DNA of 64,000 nt. It comes from Avena insularis. Its lineage: Eukaryota; Streptophyta; Magnoliopsida; Poales; Poaceae. The notes beneath the pieces are model-generated. The model was not told the DNA's origin and made no database searches. It saw nothing but the letters and a program-made list of their open reading frames with translations. Of the stretch, positions 12,248-24,010 are shown piece by piece. The position numbers and the translations under genes were made by a program. The DNA is taken from positions 94,843,285-94,907,284 of the forward strand of contig CM042694.1 in assembly GCA_023614405.1 (NCBI GenBank), written 5' to 3'. Each line of letters opens with the position of its first letter. The stretch's first letter is position 1.

Positions 12248-13841
12248 TGATGCCCAAAATATATCGAGCTCGTTGAGGAACCCCAAGAGGAAGGTATGAT
12301 GAGCACATCAGTAAGTTTTTACTTAGTAAGAAACCAAGGTTTAATCGAACCAGTAGGAGCAAGGAAACACCCCAAAGGTGTTGCTAGCTGAGCCTTGGCA
12401 GGGCGCACTACCGGTGCTAGTAGCAACGTGGAGACCTGCACAACACAACCACAGAACTTTACCCCCAACTTGCGATGAAGTTGTCAATCTCACCGGTTTT
12501 GCTGAAAACAAAGGATTAAACATATCGAATGGAAGGAAGTAATAGTTTGTAGAAAGTAAACACAAAACAGTAAATAATTTGTAGATTGTATGTAAAAGAA
12601 ATGACCGGGATCCATAGTTCACTAGAGGTGGCTCTCCTTAAGATAGATAACATGCTAGGTGAACAAATTATAGTGGGGCAATTGACAAACATCGAGAAAG
12701 CAATACATGCATATACTAATCATCTTGACTCCTTTGGAACTTGATTGGGCATTACAACATTATACATAGACTGCCATCCAACTGCATCTATGACTAATAA
12801 TCCACCTTCAGGTTATCATCCGAACCCCCTCCAGTATTAAGTTGCAAGCAACAGATTATTGCTTTACGAATTGCGTGTAAAGTAAACAATACGATTGTTC
12901 TATGAAGAGAGGATTGTTGTTTTCTCCCTAGTAGCAACAACACATCTAGTACCTTAGAGATTTTTGTCACTTCCCCAGATTACCAGAGGCATGAACCCAC
13001 TATCGAGCATAAATACTAACTCTTGGAGTTGCTAGCATCTACTTGGCCAAGATTGCTACTAACAACGGAAAGCATGCAAGATCACAAATAACAAAGACAT
13101 GATAGAATCAATAATCAATCTGAAATAGCATCTCAATATCCATCGGATCCCCGCAAACACAACATGCAGAATTACAAATAGATGATCTTGATCATGAACG
13201 GAGCTCACAAGATCTAGACATGAAAGCACAAAGGAGGAGAACAGGCCATCTAGCTACTACATGGACCCGTAGTCCAGAGATGAACTACTCACTCATCACA
13301 CCGGAGGCTTGCATGATGATGAAGAAGGCCTCCAGGGTGAATTCCCCTCTCCGGCAGGGTGCCGGGAAGAGCTTCAGATCCCTCCCGATCTAGGGATGGA
13401 GATGACGGCGGCTACAGACTCTTTCGTGGATTTTTATCGGGTACCTAGGGTTTTGGTCCCGAGGGCAATATATAGGCGGAAGGAGAGGCCGAGGGGGTGC
13501 TGGGGTCAGCCAGACCACCCCCTGGCGCGGGCCAGGCCTGGCCGCGCGGCCAGGTGGTGTGGCCAGCCCTCGGCTCTTCTCCGTCTCGTATTCTGGCATC
13601 AGATGTCTTCCAGAAAAATAGGCACTTTGGCTTTTGTCCCGTCCAATTCCGAGAATATTCATTTTCTGACTTTCTTGGAACCAAAAACAACAGAAAACAA
13701 GCAGCTGGCACTGTGGCTCTTGTTAATAGGTTAGTCCAATAAATCATATGAAAAGTACTCCAAAGTATGGACAAAACACAAGAAAGTGGATAAAACCAAG
13801 CATGGAGCATCAAAAATTATAGATACATTTGCAATGTATCA
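12248..13841 (-). repeat. 5' LTR of the Gypsy element
   Basis: A 1594-bp repeat paired with 5588-7178. On the minus strand it ends GGGCATCA just before the spacer and primer-binding site, which marks it as the 5' LTR. Its outer edge (13841) is followed by TATGACACC. Confidence 0.9.
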
Positions 13842-14760
13842 TATGACACCTCTCCAACGTGACATAGCTCCCTCCAAGCGAGTGAACACGAGAAACAAAA
13901 CAATAGGGATCGTATATGAAATTACGAAGGGAACTAAAACATAAACTAGAATGAATTTTTTGTCAACAGTACATCATCTGATCATGATGACTATTGGTGG
14001 AACAAAACTATAGATTGCAAGAAACAAGTCGCACCTGTGTGGGAACAAGAATGCATTCTACATGGAAAAAAGCATACTACATTTACGGCAAAAAAGATAA
14101 CATGGAGAAACAAATCGAAACTATATGCAGAACATAACAATAGAAAAAATGAACAAAAATTGTGATCGTGGAAGAAATTTATGAGTGCAAAGGGAACAAA
14201 GAGCTAAAATGGAATACAATTTTGGTCAACCTTACATGAACAAGATTGCAGCGCCTACATTTGGAATAAAATTGTACCGTGAAACCGTCAAGAAATACGT
14301 ATGGCCTCCACATGGGACCAAAAATTAGACTATATGGAACAAAATCACACTACACTTGCGATACAAGTAATAGTGTGAAAGGGCAAAATTGAAAACTTCA
14401 AGAAAAACACTTTTTTATACTAAATGGAACAAAAAATAAGAATAGAAACCATGGTTTAAAAAATAAAAAGGGAAAAAGAAAAGAAAAATAGAAAGAAAAA
14501 TCCTAAAAATTGAAAAAAATTAAACACATGAGAAACAAATCACCTCTTGCTGTCGGAACACAGTTTTAGACCATTGGAACAAAAATTAGATTGTTAAGAC
14601 AAAAAATTAGACGAACATAAATTTAGACCGTTAGAACAAAATTTAGACTACGAGGACAAAAAAATTGGACAACTAGAACAAATATTTAGGATGTCTGCAC
14701 AAAAAACTAGTCTGTTGAAACAAAATTCAAACTATTTAAATTTTTTAAAAGACTAGAAAA
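13842..14760. repeat. AT-rich stretch with degenerate GGAACAAAA-type repeats
   Basis: The first bases probably continue the retroelement fragment of 5139-5587. From about 14040 short motifs such as GGAACAAAA and TTAGACNNTTAGAACAAAA recur at irregular intervals, most clearly at 14560-14740, where a unit of roughly 27-30 bp repeats about six times with much divergence. No gene is visible. Confidence 0.45.
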
Positions 14761-14992
14761 TACAAACTAACTTGGAATAGCGCTACCGAGCAGTTTCCAC
14801 TGGCGATGCTCTGACACAGCCCAAGAGGGGGAGGAGAGGTTGAATGGGCCAGGCTACCGAGTACAACGCGCATGCAACCACACAGCCTCTCTCCGAAGAA
14901 AAGAACTTCTCCGACGCCGACTTCCATACGCCGCTTTCCGATTTCCCGCTTAACTCTGGGTCCGAGACGAACACGAACAGGATGATACGCCT

Positions 14993-15135
14993 CCAATGGC
15001 CCCAACTCACGGCCGTGTGCAGAGCCTATAAATACGTGCACGCGCGGCCGTGATCTTTGCACTGCACGCAAGCGAGAAACTCGAGTTATTGCGATAGAAC
15101 CTAGAGCGACAAGGAGCCGAAGCAAAGCAAAGCAG
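14993..15135 (+). promoter_or_regulatory. Promoter and 5' leader of the 91-codon gene
   Basis: A CCAAT motif lies at 14993-14997 and a strong TATA box (TATAAATA) at 15027-15034. The distance from the TATA box to the ATG is about 100 bases, leaving a leader of about 75 bases if transcription starts about 30 bases downstream. The leader ends AGCAAAGCAGATGGCC, a good monocot start context with G at +4. No upstream ATG is seen in the predicted leader. Confidence 0.7.
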
Positions 15136-15411
15136 ATGGCCGGCGGCGGCATGGAGCGGTTCGTGACCACGATGGTCTTCTGCGAGGCGCCATTCGACGG
15201 CACCATGGCCCCCTCAGTGCCCGCCAGCGGCGACGAGGGCAAGGGAGCTGGCGGCGGCACCACGGCCGCGGAGGTGGCGTCCGCGTTGCTGGAGGCGGCC
15301 AAGGAGTACTTCTCCGGCGCCTCGGCGGCGCCACCGCCTGCCCAGGCGCAGCAGCATGCCAGGGACAGCGACAGCGTGGCGCTCTTCTTCGAAATCGTCG
15401 CTTTGGAGTAA
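15136..15411 (+). CDS. Small GC-rich single-exon gene, function unknown (91 aa)
   Basis: The frame starts MAGGGMERFVTTMVFCEAP and ends ...SVALFFEIVALE. It has no intron and a very high third-position GC content typical of short grass genes, in sharp contrast to the AT-rich DNA around it. An Ala/Gly/Pro-rich middle (about residues 30-75, including TTAAEVASALLEAAKEY) lies between two more hydrophobic ends. There is no clear signal peptide, transmembrane segment or metal-binding motif. A TATA box about 100 bases upstream and a good start context support a real transcription unit. I do not recognise the family. It could be a lineage-specific small protein or a fragment of a larger gene, but the complete promoter-to-stop architecture favours a real gene. 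Confidence 0.65.
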   Translation: MAGGGMERFVTTMVFCEAPFDGTMAPSVPASGDEGKGAGGGTTAAEVASALLEAAKEYFSGASAAPPPAQAQQHARDSDSVALFFEIVALE

Positions 15412-15439
15412 CCGATGATGCCTGTACTGCACGTTTTGT

Positions 15440-15485
15440 CTAGGAGTACTAAGTTAAAACATCTTATATTTTAAAACGGAGGAGA
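15440..15485. repeat. Stowaway-like remnant
   Basis: GGAGTACTAAGTTAAAACAT followed by TTATATTTTAAAACGGAGGA resembles one end of a Tourist/Stowaway-type element with the AAAACGGAGG tip seen in complete copies elsewhere in the window. The partner end is missing or decayed. It lies in the presumed 3' untranslated region of the 91-codon gene. Confidence 0.4.
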
Positions 15486-15783
15486 TTCTTCCTTTTCTTG
15501 GTCTATGATTGCAATGTAATAGGGAGCATATCTCGATTAACTGACGAACTGAGTGTCTCGGAGTATTAATCAGGCTTTGTAATGAATGCTTTAACTGAAC
15601 TTCTATTTTGTCTTGGATAAACGTTCGGTTGTATTCTCCTGATATCGTAGTGTAAATGAACATGGGAAAAGCACGTGGAGGTGTTTCGACTCACAGGTGC
15701 AAATGAACCTACTATAAAATATGCATAAAAAAGAAAAATTTAAATGTCAAAGATTTGAACAACACTGTCACATGTACATTTGA

Positions 15784-15960
15784 ACATTTTATATTGATAC
15801 ACAAGTGTTTTAGAAAAAATAAATATTTTACGTGGCATGTGTAAAAAGACAAAAAAAAAAGTAAGTGAATAGTCATGTTGCAGCATCGAAATTGTATTTT
15901 TTACGTGGATACAAAAAATGTTCTTTTTTTCTTGAAAACTTGTGTACAAACATATAATGT
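15784..15960. repeat. MITE-like foldback repeat, 177 bp (second family member)
   Basis: The left arm ACATTTTATATTGATACACA and the right arm TGTACAAACATATAATGT are inverted copies over about 60 bases, with more mismatches than in 1-177. The centre shares a GTGAATAGTCATGTT core with the reverse complement of 1-177, so both belong to one family in opposite orientation. Confidence 0.65.
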
Positions 15961-16152
15961 CTAGATGTACATGCATATTTTTTCCAATGTTAGTAAGTCA
16001 ATTGCATAAGGCCATTGAGATAAACATATATTAATATAATACACAATAGTTTCAAGTTCAATCACATTAAAAAAATCTTAGGACTTTTAGGTTGCATAAT
16101 TGCCATATTGGACTACAATTACTAAAATAGGCTAACATAATTTTATTCCGAT

Positions 16153-16216
16153 ACGGGTATATCCATTCCCATATCTACATTTTCACGGGTATATCCATTC
16201 CCATATCTACATTTTC
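16153..16216. repeat. Perfect tandem duplication of 32 bp
   Basis: Two identical adjacent 32-bp units, each starting ACGGGTATATCCATTCCC. It lies in AT-rich intergenic DNA downstream of the WD40 gene. Such an exact repeat suggests a recent slippage event. Confidence 0.85.
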
Positions 16217-16407
16217 TTCAAAATTTGAAACCACGTCCATGTTTGTATTTGCAAAACGAATCTGAATATTTACCGCATCCATATTTATGTTCGTCTGGAT
16301 TCGAATATTACCATGACCATGTCAAATAATTTGGATTATCCACTAGCAGTTCCCACCCTATTCGTGAGACAGGAGTAAACCAGTTACACTGTCAGCTTCA
16401 AAAAAAA

Positions 16408-16535
16408 TACTCCCTCCGTTCAGAAATAACTGACTTAGGTTTGTCTAAAATTGAATGTATCTAGACATGTTTTAGGGTATAGATACATTCCTATCTAGAC
16501 AAACTCAAGGCAGTTACTTCTGGACGGAGGGAGTA
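16408..16535. mobile_element. Stowaway MITE
   Basis: The ends TACTCCCTCCGTTCAGAAAT and CTTCTGGACGGAGGGAGTA are inverted repeats with TA target duplications. The whole element is 128 bp and could fold into a hairpin. It lies about 215 bp beyond the stop codon of the WD40 gene. Confidence 0.9.
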
Positions 16536-16748
16536 ACAGTTACACTGTCAAAATACTAAGTTTCAAAGTTGCAGCAAGTTACACTGTCAAAAGAAGTTAC
16601 ACTAAGTTACAGACCGCAAACGATCATATATCGTTCAAAATTTCACATGTAGTGTTTCTGCCTGTCCTCGACATGTATGGTTGTTTTCCAGTTTTTTTAA
16701 GCCTACAGATATGATTTTCACTAAGTTACATACATGGTGATCAGATGG

Positions 16749-19700
16749 TTACTTCTCAACCTTCTCATGGCTTGTGATGTCAGCTTTTCTGGGTGTTTTG
16801 GGAGGATAAAGCTCCCATAATGCAACCATGGTATCCGCCGAGCAGGAGGCCATCAATTTGCAGTCATGTGAGAAAGTCACCGCGTTACACTGCCAGCAAA
16901 AAGAAAAAGAATCATCATTTTCAAGAAAAAAGTGAAGTGAACTGAAAGTGCATTGTTGAATTGTCAGACCAACCGAGGAAGCTACATGCAAAAAGAAAAT
17001 ACGCAATGCAATTAGATGCCTACCGTAGCGCTGTGGTACTTTAGAACCGCTAGAGCATTTCCTTTATTGTAGTTATACACTCGAATCCTGCAAATAATAT
17101 AAAACACCTGAAAGATTACACATGCAACGATTGCGAGCTGAGACAAACAACTAGAAGCATGCTTGTCATGAAGACATCGCCCTAAGTTCAAACCCAGCCC
17201 AGGATGAACCTCATGGAAGTTCGCCTCAACATGGCTTGCATAGAATCTCTAGCCGTCCATGGTGAGCTGCTGGGCGACTACCTTGAAGGAGGTTGTGACT
17301 TCTAAGTAGGATCAATTAAGATTGAGGGCCCGCTTGGAATGTTATTTTGTAACCAAAACCCCCAGATTACTCCTGTGCTTAGCATCTTCACAAAATAAAA
17401 ATGACAGGATTAAATAAAAATGCTATTTTCTGTTCTGCACCTACTTTCTTGTTATGTACAGGATGTCACATCTCTTCTCAGTCTTGCACTTCTCTATATC
17501 TTAATTATTTTGTCCTCTCAGCAGGTATGCAACTGTCAATGGCCTCTTTCCTGGTTTTGCCAAACTCATGAGACATATGTTTGATCAATTTACTTTCCAT
17601 TCCAAAAATGCAGTTACTGACTCAGGACAATCTGATCTATGAAGTCACTAAAAAAGGTTATATTACCATCACTAGTCAGCATAAAAGCTTAAGAAAGGGG
17701 AAACAAACCTGTGGTCCCAACCAGCCGTTGCTGTAATCTTGTTATCTGGCCGAATCGCTATACCCGTTATACCGTCTTGCTCAATTTCTATTTCATTCCT
17801 GAGAGAAAACGTGCCCTGTAATCATAAAAACTACATTTCAGTTAAGGATTTCAAAGGTCTTTGTTCCCAAATGAAATTGCAAGCACTCCAGAGTAGCAGA
17901 GCAGACGATGCTTGTGATGAAAGGGATGCAGAAATCACAGAAATAGATGACGTGTCAAGCTATTAAATGTGAATAATATGAAGTAGATCATGCAGACGTG
18001 CTCGACTGTATGAGTTATCACACGGACATATTGCTCCAAATCTGGGCTACTATCCAAGTACAAAAAAAACTGATTAACTGAAATCTCAACACAGCTGCCA
18101 TTTTGGATATGGAGGCAACACATCTGGAAAGAAGATATAATATATGACACCTCACCAGCAATCTGTAGATAGAATTCATGAACCTAACTATATCCATACG
18201 TAAGTTAAGAAACATGTATCTCCTTTTTCACCTAGACAAATTTTCACATCACAGATAAATGGTAGAAGTCTATTGATGTTTTTATTTTTTTCAATGCCAT
18301 TTTTTCTAGGAACAAAACACTTTGCTATCTTTACAAGTAGCAGGCAGTTGGAACTTAATCCCTAACTGATGGTGTGTTACCCACTGCAGCTTCCCACAGG
18401 AAACTATTGTAAGCACTTCCTGGATTGTGTTAGCATATACTTCAAGAGTATTATGTACTGAAAGTGAAATAACTTGGAATAAGCAAATCACACAGATTAC
18501 AAGATGAACTCGGGTTTGTAAGTATTACAATTCACTGCATGCATTTTCATGATAAGGATATCTTATATAGCAGGATACGAAATCTAGAACAATTGATTCA
18601 CACCTTCTGATGATCGAGGGTGAACATGGCTATTTTACTATCAGCACCTCCTGAGATCCCACCAGTGCATAACCCATCCAAAGCAATGGATAAAGCTGCA
18701 TTCATGCATCTTATTAGATCATGCATTGTTTCATTCTATAGAAGAAAGAAAATAATAACTACTCCTGAAAACTGTAAGTTAAACAACCAAGTTAGAAATT
18801 AAAACCAAGAGGGTGTAGCATGAGACCTGACTCCGAATGATATTTCACTGAAGATAAAGGCGACCCGGACTTTCGAACATTCCACCAAAGAGTGCTTCCA
18901 TCTTCATAGCTGGTGACCGTAAAAGCAAGGTTTGTTAATAAATGAAACAAGTATGGTTTTCAACCCTAAACTATTGCATAAGTTCACTTTTCACAACCCT
19001 CAAAATAGTTATTTTTTTAACCTTGAACTCTTGAATCACTTTACTTTATCCCCTTGCTCCTATCCCATGCGATTTTGTACTGACAGGGATGACACGTGGC
19101 ATTCTAAAAAGTAGTTCAGAGTTCAATACTGAACTTTCCTCTCAATAGAAATGGCACACAAAAATGACTGGTGACAAACTTCTCGTTCTGAATAAATTAT
19201 TGAAGTTGCTCTAACGTACCCCAGAAGCATATTATGGGATTGTTTAGCATATCAAGTAGGGAGTACTAGAAATAAATGTACCATATTTATGTACCAACTA
19301 TTGAAGATCAGGACGTATTGAGTTGTGATCATACAGTCAAGAATGAGAATTATGTGACTGGTCAAAAATCCATGACATGCTGCTAAACTATTAAACCCTT
19401 GAAGCATACGCACTTCAATAAATCTTTTTTATCATGTAAAGTTGTTTTGTTGTTTCACATCACAATAAATTAAATTGTGTAAGTGGAATACATTCATACT
19501 TAAATATTTACTTGTCAGCTAATAAACTGAATATGCATCAAAAATGTCATTTACTGTGTGATGTATGATAACTGTGGAATACAGACAACTATAATTAATG
19601 GTCGACATTATTTATTTATTTTGAGAAAACACTAAGGACCTTTGAACTTTATTTCATTGAAAAGATAGAGTTTGGTTTACATCCTCCTAAGAGGCAGGTT

Positions 19701-22700
19701 ACATCATAGTTGCATGTAAATCTATACTCTGCACTATGAAGCAGGAACAAATCTATACTCTGCATATAGTCATTTACACGCTTCACATAACAGCATGACT
19801 GCACTTGCAATAAGAATTAGATCAAGTAGAACTTCTTCCATAGGGGGAGTTGATTTTTCTTAGTGTTCTGTCAGATATATCAGTCAAAATATATCGCGGG
19901 AATATACCCAGGCTAAAGCGATTGAATACCATAAGATGCGTGCAGTCTATGACATTTTTGTTACGTGCGAATGTGATTAGTACATGGTACTTAGAGCCAA
20001 CACCCTCAAAAACGAAGTCAAAATAGAGGCCAGAGAATAAAAGAGAACCTGGGTCCTCGACACTGGTAAACGGGCCAGATTCAAATTTAATCCAGTTGCC
20101 ACAACTGACCTAAGAAAGAGCTCAATAGTTGTTTTCTTTTTACTGAAAAGAGCTCAACAGTTTTGTTCGGATACTCTGCTAGGCTGTGGCATATGTAAAT
20201 CCGTGTCAATATTAGTTACAAACATATTGTGCTTAATAGTTGATTTGAGTATTAACCTTGACAAAATATTTATATAGCCTCCAGATTGACACAGAGTGAA
20301 AGCTTGCACGGCCATGCATAAACCTATGATCAACAGACAGTTTTCAAGGATTACTTAAAAGTATAAACAGCATTTCTCAAAAAAACACATAAACAGCAAG
20401 GGCAAACAAATGGGATCAAACAATTTAAAAGGAGTTTTATGGCTGTCCTGCAGATGCAGACTATTATAGTAATTCAAAGTTGTAAACAAAGAATTTCGTG
20501 GCATGCATTATATCTTAAAATAGCAAAAGAAACTACAACAAAGAGCATACAAAAGAACAAGATGGCAGAGTCTCATGTCATGGAAGAAGGATTTATCCTA
20601 AATAACATATACACATCCTTGCTTCTGTGATACCAGAGAGGTCAGTCAAATTGTAAGGCATACATATCTCAGATGAAGGCATGAGTTTATCACCATCTTC
20701 AATGGAAACCAAACAATGAATTAACAGAACATGTAGCTGGAGCTGCTTGGCCTAGGCCCAGCAGAACAATCATCAAACAGAACATTCTGGATTTCTGGTA
20801 GACAAAAAATAACAACGGCAAAAATGGTGGAGACTACTCAGATATTTAAGAGTCTAAATATTTCAAGGTTCTACAAAGCGAGACATCACGTTACCACCGA
20901 TATACATATTAGGTTCAACCTGCACTTGGTATTTTGTCCAACACAAAATACAACTATAGCTGGAGTGGTGAAGAGTGAAGACGAACCTCTTTGCTTAGTA
21001 GGGTGAACTGTCATATTAGCACCGCATCTTTGGGGCAAGCACATTATCTTCCTTGAACTTTTAATGTCCCAAAGTTCAACCTGCAGGTTTTGTTTTGGAG
21101 TTACAACATGAACACAGAGGTGACAAAAGAAGTAACAATAGAAACACACGTAAACACAAAAGTCCAGCCAAGTTTTCTGTATGGCATTGTACAAATGAAT
21201 TCTTTTATATTTTGTTCAAGTTAGCAAGAAAATAGTTTGAACTAACCTCAGAAGATTCTTGGCCAGCGATTGTCAGTATATTTTTTCCATCCAAGGAACT
21301 GCCTAGCAAACGCATAATAAAGTCAGCAATGCAGAGAGAGCTTCCTTTTCTGAACAAATAATTATCAGACGCAATTTTCTTTACAGTATGGTATTTCTCT
21401 AAATGGCATCATATTTGAAAGACAACAAAGTGTTATATAACACCATCTTCTTTACAGTAGGGTTGTTCCTAAATTAATAAAAGAAAATGCTAAGTATATG
21501 TCCTTACTAGAAAGTAGGCGCTTCCATAATAAATCAATATTTAATGAATTCATATATATATAGGCTATTGCTGCCTTTAAAGGTGCTGGGATTCTGGAAT
21601 GGTCACACGTTACCTTGTTGATCTTCTTGGGATTCTGCAGGATTTACACCATGTGATCCTGCATTTTCTTCAATAAGTACTCTTTGTGGCTCAGTATCAC
21701 TATCTGAGCCACTCAAGCCAGATGGTGTGCTATGCGCAGAACAAGGAATCTTAACCAGTGACAACTTGCAGAAATGGTATGTACTTGTTTTGATTGTAAA
21801 TATCGGCCTCCTGCAGGAACCCCAAAATGAATTTAGAAAATCATAAGATGTGTATGGGCCACAAAGCCTGCTAAAAAGTAAGTATCTTCCAGATCTATAC
21901 ATGAACCCTCTACAGATTGGATTATCCCCTAAAACGCTTCACAAGAAAAAATGGACTGGAGCGTCGTTATGGCCATACTAGGCCTTGGCCAGTCTATCCA
22001 AGATGAAATGTTATTTTCCTGGAGCATATAAACCAATTTAGTGGCCCATGTTGCAATTCTGGTCCATTTATCACTCCAAATAGTAAGCGATTGGTCTAGC
22101 CTTAGCTAATTGGCTCGGCCTTAGTTGGGCCTCACGCTCCGTCCATGTGAGCAAACATCTAGACCAATTATAGTGAACATCTGGATGAAAGAGAGAACTC
22201 TTGGTTCTATTCCATATACCACCCTTCAAATGGCTACACTACAGCTCACAGATGACAGCCATGTTTATACGTTAGGACTTAAGAGTATCATATTGCTGCA
22301 ACAGAAAAGCACCACACATGGTGAGCCTTCCACCTATAATCAGGACGAAGATATAAATGCAAAATGAATAACTTATTCTGATGAAATGGTGTACTCAGAA
22401 CAATATCCAGATTTTGCGCATCGCTAACCAATAACGTGGGTGATTGCACCTAGTTTGACCATAAGATAAGTTAGAAAACTTTAAAATTAGATAAGACCTC
22501 CTAGGATGATACTCTGGCTCTAAATTAACTAAGCAGCTGTACTTTTTGGTGGCTAATACAGAATTCAATTCTTCATGGAAAGTGTGACTTGTAATATTTG
22601 GAATATCCTTTTCGTACATGTGAAATATCCTTTCTGGACATATGCATTTTCCTTGCATTTATGTTAGCAGGAGACTACTTCTGACTAATCATGCCCCAGC

Positions 22701-23730
22701 TTATGTTTAAGGTAAACAGCTTTGGACTTTCTTTTAGAAAGGTAATATGCCAACCCTTGGCATCTGCCAACAGCACGTGCACAAATCATACCGCGAGAGC
22801 CCAGCTTCTTCAATCGCCCATCCTTTGCACAAACCATCCCTGCCCTGGCTGTGTCGAAATAAGGAACATTGATATCAGTCAAAAATCAACCAAAATCATC
22901 AGTGGAAAGAAACATTCTCGAATAAGCCTCGAAGGAGATCTCTTCAATCTGCATTCTAGTATTCTTCGATGCACCAAGTGGTGTATAGACTATAAGGCCT
23001 TAATGGTTAAGGCATATATAATTTTCCTTACAAGTTTAATCCTAATTACAGTACAATACCACCTTACAAAACCATGTTCAGCAACTGTAACTCAATCCTA
23101 AAATGATACACTGATTCAGAAAAAGTGTTCCAGTGGTTATAGCTATGACATGGTTATAGCAATTATGACTATGGAAAAAAAGTTATCTAGTAACAAGGAA
23201 CCACTGCATCCTAGAATGAGCTAAGTTTCAGATATCCAATAACTAGCACTCCCAACAAAATTCACCTCAATTCACTCACCTAATGATCATGTTCCCAAGT
23301 CCGGCGCCAGCAACGATCGAATACACCCCAGCCGCTCCACCATGAGCCCTGCAAAATCATATTCCATCACACCCAGCCACCCAAAACCGAATTACCTGCC
23401 GCTGCAGTCTGCAGAAGCGCGAGCTTACCAGATGGAGGAGACGGTGCGGTGGCTCGCCATGTCCCAAACCCTGAGCTCCCCATCAGCCGCGCTGGTGGGA
23501 CACAACCAGAGACCAAGCATAAGAGAGCAACACAATCACACTCAAACGGGATTATCAGAAGATGCTGATGTGGATGATCAAAGGGGGTTTAGGGTTTATG
23601 GGGGGTACCCGGAGAAAAGGAGCGGGAGGGTGGGGTGGAAGCAGGCGTCGCTGACGGCAGCACGGTGGCCCCGGAGAACCGCCACCGGGTCCGGCGACGG
23701 GCGGTGGCGCGGCTTCTCTGGGTTGGCCAT
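16749..23730 (-). CDS. DSE1: WD40-repeat protein, DSE1/TANMEI (GNB1L-type), 13 exons, 403 aa
   Basis: Exons, in transcript order: 23609-23730, 23429-23491, 23280-23348, 22792-22848, 21614-21810, 21247-21302, 20987-21080, 20257-20323, 18827-18909, 18604-18695, 17709-17815, 17024-17087, 16749-16889. They sum to 1212 bases in one unbroken frame, and all introns are GT-AG. The protein starts [21 protein letters not shown]-type motifs follow: GELRVWD (45-51), QGRDG..KGW (86-95), VELWD (189-193), [10 protein letters not shown] (242-251), GGISGGAD (281-288), TAGWD (330-334) and VALWEL near the C-terminus. An acidic Ser-rich insert occupies about 130-188. Order and length match plant DSE1/TANMEI (about 390 aa), a WD40 scaffold linked in Arabidopsis to plasmodesmatal transport and embryo development. 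The role here is by family. The start is the only ATG before the LRGH repeat. Confidence 0.93.
18982..20256 (-). other. Large intron 8 of the WD40 gene
   Basis: Most of the 1.35-kb intron between exons 8 and 9 is anonymous AT-rich DNA. It is almost colinear with 3498-4825 of the truncated duplicate, which allows insertions in either copy to be recognised. It also contains the shared repeat near 19605-19705. Confidence 0.6.
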
Positions 23731-24010
23731 GTCGGCCGGCCCGTTTGGTGGCTTAGGGTGGGACGCTTCTTCTGGGTATCTTATTAGAGACTGTTTGGAT
23801 GTAGATATTCACAGGTTTGGCATTGTATTGACACCAATGACAATCTCATAGGATATTGATATTGAGGTTGAATGTCAATATTCCTGTTTGGATGTTCATG
23901 TATTTGGAACACAGACTTGATATTGAGGTTGAATGCCAAATCCTGTTTGGATGGTCAAAGTGATGAATTGAACTTGTATGAGAGTATGATCATTATACAT
24001 TTTTATAGAT
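23731..24010. repeat. 5' flank of the WD40 gene with duplicated MITE-like sequence
   Basis: Just upstream of the start codon (minus strand) lies GGGCCGGCC, and no TATA box is seen. A roughly 70-bp unit containing TTGATATTGAGGTTGAATG and CCTGTTTGGATG occurs twice (around 23858-23904 and 23909-23953). This suggests a decayed transposon directly behind the promoter. Confidence 0.45.

Larger units (their letters stand above)
5588..13841 (-). mobile_element. Non-autonomous Gypsy-type LTR retrotransposon with nested solo LTR
   Basis: Two long direct repeats (5588-7178 and 12248-13841) are the 3' and 5' LTRs of a minus-strand element; each starts TGATACATT and ends CATCA on the minus strand. A polypurine tract AAGCTTGGGGATGT abuts the 3' LTR (7179-7192). 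A primer-binding site complementary to tRNA-Asp follows the 5' LTR. After subtracting the nested solo LTR the interior is only about 3.7 kb. It holds one short open frame and no protease, reverse transcriptase or integrase that I can recognise, so it would depend on another element for movement. The flanking five bases are CCTGA and TATGA, an imperfect target duplication (3 of 5). By eye the LTRs differ by a few percent. Confidence 0.88.

Noticed and set aside
14885..14912. GAA/TTC motifs resembling a heat-shock element
   Set aside because: The GAA and TTC modules have one-base spacing, not the two-base spacing of a true element.
14745..15302. A 185-codon minus-strand frame over the 91-codon gene
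   Set aside because: It is the antisense of a GC-rich exon and its promoter; the plus strand has the TATA box, start context and codon bias.
23342..23851. A 169-codon plus-strand open frame
   Set aside because: It is the antisense of exons 1-3 of the WD40 gene and their introns.
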